From the IMG/VR virus record IMGVR_UViG_3300025154_000172, positions 1-44,858 of that record: a DNA stretch of 44,858 nt. The stretch is one strand, 5' to 3'. Shown piece by piece: positions 39,562 through 44,858 of this stretch. A model generated the notes under the pieces. It was given only the letters and a program-made list of their open reading frames with translations. It did no database searches and was not told the origin of the DNA. Position numbers and translations under genes: made by a program. Positions within the stretch are counted from its first letter, which is position 1. Each line of letters starts with the position of its first letter. Source of the DNA: a virus.

Positions 39562-39632
39562 AAGAAATCCAAGAGATGACTATTTCTGATGTAGAGAAAT
39601 TAGTAGGAAAGAAAGTGAAAATTATAAAATAA
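39525..39632 (+). pseudogene. C-terminal remnant of the interrupted GELGGWIEKEENLSQ gene
   Basis: Open from 39525, reading KNKDYKPSEEDIEEIQEM...SDVEKLVGKKVKIIK and ending TAA. The ending (ISDVEKLVG.KVKIIK) is the usual end of the family that starts at 38976 and is in the same frame number. ATG at 39576 could start an 18-codon remnant. Confidence 0.5.
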
Positions 39633-39656
39633 TTTTATTATTACAAATAAATAAAT

Positions 39657-39941
39657 ATGCTTGTATTCTGAGACAAAAAACAAATCAATATCAATAGGTG
39701 GATTGAGGAAGAGAGTAAGAAATTACATAATGTAAAATATCTACAAGCTATAATAAATACACAAGAACAAAAAGATATTCTTAAACAATATAGTGATTTG
39801 ATTACTGAGAATAAATATACTAGAGATAAATATATTAGGTCGCTTAATAAAATTAAGGCAGAGAATATTCTCCAGTGATTAATAGAGCCTATATTAAAAT
39901 ATAAGGTAGATTATTTCAATGCTATTACAATTCTACATTAA
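39657..39941 (+). CDS. Hypothetical charged helical protein, 94 aa
   Basis: MLVFGDKKQININRWIEEESKKLHNVKYLQAI... with long helices, two TGA codons. T-rich leader precedes. The next 95 bases include only a possible 15-codon frame (39971-40018). No family. Confidence 0.5.
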
Positions 39942-40036
39942 CGTTAAAGCGTGAAGAATATGTTAAAAAGATGAAAAAGAAATTGAAAACCGAAAAAGCT
40001 ATTATCGCACCATTTTAAATTTTTACTATATATATT

Positions 40037-40630
40037 ATGATAGAGATTAAATGATACAGAGAGTTTATTGAAAAAAGATGATGATGAGAACATTGATATG
40101 GGGACATGAAACAATATGAAATTTTTTATATTGATGATTGAATAAAATATATAGCTAAACTAGATAACGACTATTGAGATTGTTATTCTTGATACATATC
40201 AGCAACACGAGGGAATATTGAAATTGAAAATGTAGATGAATTTTGAACGATTCACTTTATTCCTATATGAAAGATTGAAGTAAATAATATCAATGATTTT
40301 GTGGATGTGGATGAAGATTGATGAGACCATTATTATCCATCTTGATATGCAAAAATAAGAGATAAATATATTAATATGTTTAAAAAAACAAGTAGATTTA
40401 AGGAAAATAGACAAGTGTATTTGTTTATGTGACCATCATGAATTGGGAAAAGTTATATAGCACACAATACCAATTTAGATGTTTATGAAACAGATAGAAG
40501 TAATTTTCTACCAAGTATTATTAATGCAAGTATTATTGTTATATGAAATAAATATGAATTTAAAATTGATGATATAAAGGATATGTGTGGTGATGATGTT
40601 GATTTTGTATATGTAAATTTTAATTCTTAA
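40037..40630 (+). CDS. P-loop NTPase, kinase-like, 197 aa
   Basis: Residues 130-139 read MGPSGIGKSY, a canonical Walker A whose first two glycines are TGA codons (40430 and 40439); then NLDVYETDRSNFL. Short P-loop plus D-rich segment resembles polynucleotide or nucleoside kinase-like proteins. The N-terminal 120 residues, with GGGEHGYGDMKQYEI and many aromatic residues, are unknown; they might recognise a substrate. No clear Walker B. Confidence 0.65.
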
Positions 40631-40642
40631 ACTATATAGATT

Positions 40643-40819
40643 ATGGAAAAAGATTTGGTACGAGCAACTATATTATGAGCTGTGATGTTCATATCGCTAT
40701 GACGATATATGGGGTATAAGATTGGGGTAAATAAGTATGACGAATATTATTATTATTACATCAATCAGTATCCAGCGATGGAAACCATAAATAAAGCTCA
40801 AGATTTAGGCATAAAATAA
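40643..40819 (+). CDS. Small membrane protein, 58 aa
   Basis: MEKDLVRATILGAVMFISL is a hydrophobic N terminus (two TGA glycines), then a tyrosine run (DEYYYYYINQYP). Function unknown. Confidence 0.5.
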
Positions 40820-40845
40820 TGGCTTTTATATTATTAACTAGATAG

Positions 40846-41508
40846 ATGACAACACAACCAACAATGATAGATAAGATTATGGAAGAAATATGTGAGAATT
40901 GAAAATCTGATTTATGAGAAGACAGAAAGATGATAAGAAAAACACTAGAACAAAATCTCAAGCAAACCACGCAAGTAAGCGAACTGATTTCTAAATTACA
41001 AATAAAATATTGATATGCTAAGTGATGATATGTGTATGGTACATGTGATGATTGTTGAGAAAGACTTAAGAATGTAGAAAAAAGAGCATGGAGATGTGAA
41101 AGTTGTGCTAATGATAAAATTTTACAATCCCTAGCACCAGCTCCAGCACAACCACAAGTACAGGTAAGTAAACTTCTTAGAGATTATGAATTACGAATGG
41201 AAGCAGAACAGAACATTCTTAGAGGTATTGATGAACATAAACTACCCAATCAATCAGCGTTATGTAAATGAAGAATATCAGTAATATCACAAGCGATTAA
41301 AGACCTCTCCAATCTCGCACCAACCAAAACACAAGTGATTAAACTCAGTAAATTAGATGAAAACCTACAATACTGTTGACAATGGACAGAAACAACAAAA
41401 GAATGATATACTGCTTGATGAACCAAGAATTGAGAAGAATTAGTGAAAAAGATAAATGAAATTATAGAAACACAAAATAAAATCATTGACTACATCAACA
41501 CGCTTTAG
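40846..41508 (+). CDS. Zinc-ribbon, coiled-coil protein, 220 aa
   Basis: A helical N terminus, a C4 zinc ribbon (GTCDDCGERL ... RWACESCAN-like, four Cys), Pro/Gln linker (LAPAPAQPQVQ), long charged helices and the end KIIDYINTL shared with the 136 gene. The LAPAPAQP-plus-ELRMEAEQN stretch is echoed by the small gene at 42543. Likely DNA- or protein-binding; role unknown. Confidence 0.55.
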
Positions 41509-41525
41509 ATTATAAATAATCAAAG

Positions 41526-41900
41526 ATGAACGAAGAAATTCAGAAGCTAATAGAAAAATACGATACTAGTTGAAAATTATATCCTAGTGATATGCTTACA
41601 ACAACAAAACTAGAATGCTATAAAGAGTTCATCCAAGACCTAAAGCAACTAAAATGAGAGGATGAATCCATACGTCTTTCCGCCTCCGACAAGACGCAGG
41701 TAGCCACACAGCTAGAGAAGGATAGTGTTGAGAAGAAACGAAAATATAAAATTGTGAATAAAGAATGAGAAGTGGTAGCAAGAGCAGATACTTATTGAGA
41801 ACTTAGTGAGATGAAACAATCAATGTTGGATAGTAAGAAATTCCCCATAGGAAAAGTTAAAGCTATGGTAATAACTACTTGTGATGAAACCAACCCTTAG
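41526..41900 (+). CDS. Hypothetical protein, 124 aa
   Basis: MNEEIQKLIEKYDTSGKLYPSDM, then a basic middle (KDSVEKKRKYKIVNKEGEVV) and a C-terminal VKAMVITTCDETNP. Four TGA codons. Followed by 47 bases of AT-rich DNA. No family. Confidence 0.5.
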
Positions 41901-41947
41901 CGAGTAGAGTAGCCTATAAAGTACCTTTTATTTAATTGATTGAGAGA

Positions 41948-42184
41948 ATGGATTTCTGAGATGTGTTTATATCAAAAGATTGAAAGATATATGAACATAT
42001 AATGCTACATTGATTTGGTTGAAGTTGAAAATTAGAATTGCTTAATATAGAAACCAAATTAACTGAACGATTTAATGTTTGATATTGAGAAATAAATTGT
42101 TCAGATTTGATTGATAAAAAGATATGAAAAAAAGCTCCACGATATATAAGATTGTTGTGATATAAATATGTACTATATAGCTAG
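41948..42184 (+). CDS. Hypothetical protein, 78 aa
   Basis: MDFGDVFISKDGKIYEHIMLHGFGGSGKLELLN..., rich in TGA glycines (nine), beta-rich. The GFGGSGK resembles a P-loop but the spacing and context are wrong for one. The last 8 bases form part of a hairpin (42177-42193). Confidence 0.45.
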
Positions 42185-42207
42185 TTTAGCTATCTCTCAC
42201 AGAGAGA
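42177..42207 (+). terminator. Two tandem hairpins at a gene end
   Basis: ATAGCTA-GTT-TAGCTAT (42177-42193) is a perfect 7-base stem, followed without gap by TCTCTC-ACA-GAGAGA (42193-42207), both spanning the stop at 42182. No T-tract; could stabilise the mRNA end or pause transcription. Confidence 0.4.
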
Positions 42208-42244
42208 ATACTCCACCAACAAGATTTATCTTCTAAATATAGAT

Positions 42245-42388
42245 ATGAACAAGATAACAACAAAAGAGCTTTGTCGAAGATGTAAAAAAACTATAGAGTT
42301 TTGTTGAAGGTGATATTTATTTGGATGACCATATTGTTGTGATACACGACCACAAATAAACAAACATTTTTATATATTTTATAGATAG
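42245..42388 (+). CDS. KITTKEE-start zinc-finger-like small protein, 47 aa
   Basis: MNKITTKELCRRCKKTIEFCGRGY...YCCDT combines the KITTKE start of the 919/1121/42391 family with a C..C..C..CC cluster. Looks like a shared leader segment fused to a metal-binding body. Function unknown. Confidence 0.5.
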
Positions 42389-42390
42389 TG

Positions 42391-42537
42391 ATGAGCAACA
42401 AGATAACAACTAAAGAGGAAATGAAGTCTGAGTGATTTAAGGAGGTGGATTGGAAGTATGGTGATTTTTATATTCGGCATAGCGACCTAAAAGCTAGATT
42501 AGTGAATGTTCTATCACCAGATAACGTAGAGATATAG
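42391..42537 (+). CDS. KITTKEE-family small protein, copy 3 (48 aa)
   Basis: Begins MSNKITTKEEMKSEGFKEV and is nearly identical over 130 bases to the gene at 919. Ends at VEI where the 919 gene continues. The duplication links the far left and far right of the map, which are neighbours on the circular genome. Confidence 0.7.
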
Positions 42538-42542
42538 CTTGA

Positions 42543-42686
42543 GTGGATTTCAGTAAATCACTTCAAGACCTAAAATCCCTAGCACCAGTTGAACCGAAAG
42601 CATTACAAGCATTGATAGCTAAATATCAGGAACGACACGAAGCAGAACAGATGATAGATGCAATGGAGAAGTTCTTGAAGACCTAA
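42543..42686 (+). CDS. Small protein, GTG start, 47 aa (possible gene fragment)
   Basis: Reads SKSLQDLKSLAPVEPKALQ and ERHEAEQMIDAMEKFLKT. The LKSLAP...EAEQ order echoes LQSLAPAPAQPQ...MEAEQN in the protein at 40846, so it may be a duplicated fragment. Start is GTG at 42543 after an in-frame TAA. Confidence 0.4.
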   Translation: MDFSKSLQDLKSLAPVEPKALQALIAKYQERHEAEQMIDAMEKFLKT

Positions 42687-42715
42687 ACGCTTTACTTAGT
42701 TAATAGACTAGAGAG

Positions 42716-43213
42716 ATGGAAAACCCAATAGAAGATATAATGAAAGCTATCCAGAAGAGATACGACGACTGTATGGATGGCGATGGATTAGATGACTACA
42801 ATAATGGATTTCTTGCAGGGCTGATTATCGCTAAGAATATATGCAAGGAGCATAATGTAGTTCCAATCGATGTAGATAAACTCATAGATCAGATAGAAGG
42901 TTTACAAGTAGAGTTAGATTGGTATAAGAATAAAAACATAGATAAAGCACCAAGCGAAGAATGAATAAGACGTGATAATGATGGCGATATTATAGGACTG
43001 AAAAGCGAGAGCGAAGAATGAAGATGTGCTACATTCAGCAAAGGCAAGATGAGTAAGTGTCCTGATTTTATAGGAGAGAAAGGCGAGAGGGAGGTGGTAG
43101 AGATGTTATTATGACGAGATGAATGAAGTAAAGATAATAATATGTTAGTATATTGATACCATAAGAATTGAGTGATATATATAACAAGAATTGAGGAATA
43201 CAAGTCAGAATAG
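42716..43213 (+). CDS. Hypothetical protein, 165 aa
   Basis: MENPIEDIMKAIQKRYDDCMDGDGLDDYNNGF, a charged helical N half, and a C-terminal half with TFSKGKMSKCPDFIGEKGE and VYGYHKNGVIYITRIEEY (TGA glycines). Perhaps a small enzyme or nucleic-acid binder; no signature recognised. Confidence 0.5.
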
Positions 43214-43241
43214 AATATCTTTATCCCTTTACCAACCTAAG

Positions 43242-43379
43242 ATGCTAAGCGACAAGAATAGCGAGAAGATGAAGCGAGAAAGAGATATATGGGATTGGAT
43301 AGTAATTGGATTTGATATAATATGGAGATGAATACTAATAATAATATTGTTGAGTATTTTATATTTATTATTTAGATAA
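43242..43379 (+). CDS. Small membrane protein, 45 aa
   Basis: Charged N terminus (MLSDKNSEKMKRERD) and a single span (WIVIGFDIIWRGILIIILLSILYLLF). Two bases separate it from the next ATG. Confidence 0.45.
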
Positions 43380-43380
43380 G

Positions 43381-43488
43381 ATGTCCAAACAAATAAAGAC
43401 TAGAGAGAAGATGAAGCGACTGTTACTATTGGTCGCTAGTATAAAAAAAATAATAAATGAAAATATTTGAACAGAAATAATTGAGTAA
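43381..43488 (+). CDS. Small basic peptide, 35 aa
   Basis: MSKQIKTREKMKRLLLLVASIKKIINENIGTEIIE, one TGA. Short and unproven; kept because of tight packing between coding neighbours. Confidence 0.35.
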
Positions 43489-43515
43489 TAATTTTTATCT
43501 CAATCATAAGGTACA

Positions 43516-43692
43516 ATGAAAATGAAGTTCCACGATAAGCCACTATATAATAAATGGGAACAAGATATAAAGAAACTAAAAGAGGATAACAAGAGGAGAA
43601 TAAAGATACTGAAAGCGACACTACCCAAAGCAACCTGTGAAGAAGAAAAGGAATATATAGAAAAAAGAATAAAGTTTTTACAATCTAACTAG
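43516..43692 (+). CDS. Small charged protein, 58 aa
   Basis: MKMKFHDKPLYNKWEQDIKKLKEDNKRRI..., helical, no TGA. Preceded by AGGTACA, a string repeated before the next gene, which may act as a weak ribosome-binding site. Confidence 0.5.
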   Translation: MKMKFHDKPLYNKWEQDIKKLKEDNKRRIKILKATLPKATCEEEKEYIEKRIKFLQSN

Positions 43693-43697
43693 GTACA

Positions 43698-43895
43698 ATG
43701 GAGAAAAATGGAACTAGAAATATTTATTATTGTATACTAATGTTATGAAAATTTATAGCTAATATTTGACTTATTTCTTCCATATATTTTTATTTCAAAT
43801 ATAACTACTTCATCATAACTATTATATCTATAGTATTCTTTCTTGCAGTATTGGAAGTAACTGTAGAACTTTTATATGATTTGAAACATAACTAG
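43698..43895 (+). CDS. Two-span membrane protein, 65 aa
   Basis: Spans FIANIGLISSIYFYF and YFIITIISIVFFLAVLEV between short polar ends. Its leader AGGTACA repeats that of the gene at 43516. Could be a holin-like or superinfection protein. Confidence 0.5.
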
Positions 43896-43927
43896 AATGG
43901 AAACCTCAAAGACAGAGAAGAAGAACC

Positions 43928-44040
43928 CTCCGCAGTAACAATAAGCGGAGAGATATGGGGGAGGATGGTAGTGACGTCCACCGACCACGAGGGTAGTACC
44001 TCGCCTCCCCCAATTAAATTACATCTTGTCGCCTCCGACA
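43928..44040 (+). ncRNA. GC-rich three-way-junction RNA
   Basis: Three parts: hairpin CTCCGC (43928-43933) with GCGGAG (43945-43950); an 8-base helix GGGGGAGG (43957-43964) with CCTCCCCC (44004-44011) enclosing GGT-a-GTG/CAC-cg-ACC (43967-43986) and CGAGG-GTAGTA-CCTCG (43988-44003); and TGTCG-CCTC-CGACA (44027-44040). GC content is far above the surroundings. No promoter or T-tract seen nearby. A 13-codon frame (43897-43938) precedes it. Confidence 0.6.
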
Positions 44041-44076
44041 TAACATAAAGTTTTTACCTATTTACCTTATTATATT

Positions 44077-44445
44077 ATGGAAACAATTAAGATTGATGAT
44101 GTAGAGTATGTTAAATTATCCGACATACCTAAAACTAATACAAAAGCTAAAACAATGAAATGACTACCGTACGTGATGTGTAGAACTAATTCAGCGTGAG
44201 TATTTGCTGGATATTTAGAAAGCAGGAAAGGGAAAGAGGTTAAGTTATTAAAAGCAAGAAGGATGCGGTATCGAGATTGAGCAGCAAGTCTATCTCAATT
44301 AGCTACTGAATGAACAACTAAACCAGAGAACTGTAAATTCCCTTGCGAGGTAGAAGAGGTTGAATTGACTGAAGCGATAGAGATTATACCAATAACATCT
44401 AGGGCACAGGAAAGTATTTCAAATGTCCCTGTTTGGAAACAGTAA
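44077..44445 (+). CDS. DUF6948-type phage protein, 122 aa
   Basis: NSAGVFAGYLESRKGKEV, ARRM[W]Y[W]DGAASLSQLA, EGTTKPENCKFPCEVEEVELTEAIEI, and VPVWKQ match the family end to end. The bracketed tryptophans are CGG (44266) and CGA (44272); glycines of SAG, RDG-type and EGTT sites are TGA. Function of the family unknown; it is often found next to glycine-X repeat proteins, as here. Confidence 0.85.
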
Positions 44446-44490
44446 TAATAACATCTTCTTCTACTGTTTTAATCATTTAAATTTGATGCA

Positions 44491-44811
44491 ATGGAAACTA
44501 AAGATATGGAATTAACTGGCTATGGCTCTGGCTATGGCTCTGGCTATGGCTATGGCTCTGGCTATGGCGATGGCTCTGGCTATGGCTCTGGCTATGGCTA
44601 TGGCTCTGGCTATGGCGATGGCTCTGGCTCTGGCTCTGGCTCTGGCTATGGCTCTGGCTATGGCTCTGGCTATGGCTATGGCTCTGGCTATGGCGATGGC
44701 TCTGGCTATGGCTCTGGCTATGGCGATGGCTCTGGCTATGGCTCTGGCTCTGGCGATGGCTCTGGCTATGGCGATGGCTATGGCGATGGCTATGGCGATG
44801 GCGATGGCTAA
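44491..44811 (+). CDS. Glycine-X repeat protein, 106 aa
   Basis: METKDMELTG then about 48 dipeptides of Gly with Tyr, Ser or Asp. All glycines are GGC, while other genes use TGA freely. Resembles Gly-X low-complexity proteins seen beside DUF6948 genes in other phages. The DNA is a six-base repeat array prone to slippage, which accounts for many small frames in every phase. Function unknown; perhaps an aggregation, adhesion or structural domain. Confidence 0.75.
   Translation: METKDMELTGYGSGYGSGYGYGSGYGDGSGYGSGYGYGSGYGDGSGSGSGSGYGSGYGSGYGYGSGYGDGSGYGSGYGDGSGYGSGSGDGSGYGDGYGDGYGDGDG
44518..44811 (+). repeat. Hexamer repeat array GGC-TAT/TCT/GAT
   Basis: GGC followed by TAT, TCT or GAT, repeated about 48 times with no interruption. 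The same array starts the window. Slippage here explains the two codon differences between the terminal copies. Confidence 0.85.
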
Positions 44812-44858
44812 AATAAGTTTTTACCACTTACGATAAAAAGCAATGACCGAGTAAGACT
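44708..44858. repeat. Terminal direct repeat, right copy
   Basis: Matches bases 1-151 with three differences. In this copy the 136-type gene start (44843) is followed by GAG TAA, so it would stop after three codons; the left copy reads GAG AAA. Confidence 0.85.

Noticed and set aside
39971-40018. 15-codon frame MKKKLKTEKAIIAPF
   Set aside because: Too short and without coupling; left as uncertain intergenic sequence.
41990-42040. P-loop in GFGGSGK of the 41948 protein
   Set aside because: Length and spacing do not form a GxxxxGK[ST] motif in a P-loop-sized domain.
44498-44827. Minus-strand and alternate-frame readings of the repeat array (Ser-His-Gln, Met-Ala-Leu repeats)
   Set aside because: Hexamer repeats are open in several frames; only the frame with the METKDMELTG lead has a proper start and family resemblance.
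1-44858. CRISPR array or integrase/attachment sites
   Set aside because: No spaced identical repeats of CRISPR type and no recombinase motif found in any long frame.

Overview
This window is an essentially complete bacteriophage genome of about 44.7 kb. Every supportable gene lies on the + strand. The first 151 bases recur almost exactly as the last 151 (3 mismatches), so the molecule is circular, circularly permuted or terminally redundant.

The genetic code is non-standard. Genes become full length only when TGA is read as an amino acid. It falls on invariant glycines: Walker A of the helicase at 30691 and of the kinase-like protein at 40037, and the conserved SAGVFAGYL and RDGAAS-type sites of the 44077 protein. 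TGA = Gly is the code of Absconditabacteria (SR1) and Gracilibacteria. CGA and CGG also fall on hallmark tryptophan sites: HNH NLE[W]AT, GIY-YIG GE[W]F, LamG [W]HHLVAT, papain-family N[W]G, small terminase and DUF6948. Conserved arginines are AGA/AGG. CGA/CGG = Trp has been reported for Absconditabacterales, so the likely host is an absconditabacterial episymbiont of the candidate phyla radiation. Proteins below are read with TGA = Gly and CGA/CGG = Trp; stops are TAA and TAG only.

Layout. 136-1677: small unknown genes. 1769-12842: small terminase, head-tail adaptor, tail nozzle-like protein, glycine-rich receptor-binding protein, and two very large virion proteins (one with a CHAP peptidase, one ending in an ADP-ribosyltransferase-like domain). 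13204-21672: large terminase, portal, scaffold candidate, decoration candidate, major capsid protein and a beta-helix-like protein. 21745-26952: LamG-like protein with a duplicated module, coiled-coil protein, long tail fibre and beta-rich tail protein. 27301-29795: lysis region with two holin-like proteins and a papain-like peptidase. 29994-36426: replication and recombination (initiator-like protein, primase-helicase fusion, GIY-YIG and HNH nucleases, DUF1064 nuclease, SSB). 36443-44811: small regulators, membrane proteins, a transglycosylase-like protein, a homing endonuclease that split a gene, a P-loop protein, duplicated small genes, a DUF6948 protein and a glycine-X repeat protein. I see no tape measure, sheath, DNA polymerase, integrase or tRNA. 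This fits a short-tailed, podovirus-like phage that borrows the host polymerase and translation machinery.

Intergenic DNA is short, but at least five gaps carry strong RNA structure. Two of these (29848-29977 and 33133-33222) share a promoter pattern TTGCAA-N16-TATAAT/A and an interleaved A-B-A'-B'-T-tract helix arrangement. No gap exceeds 200 bases. The 96 bases at 27813-27908 show nothing I can name.
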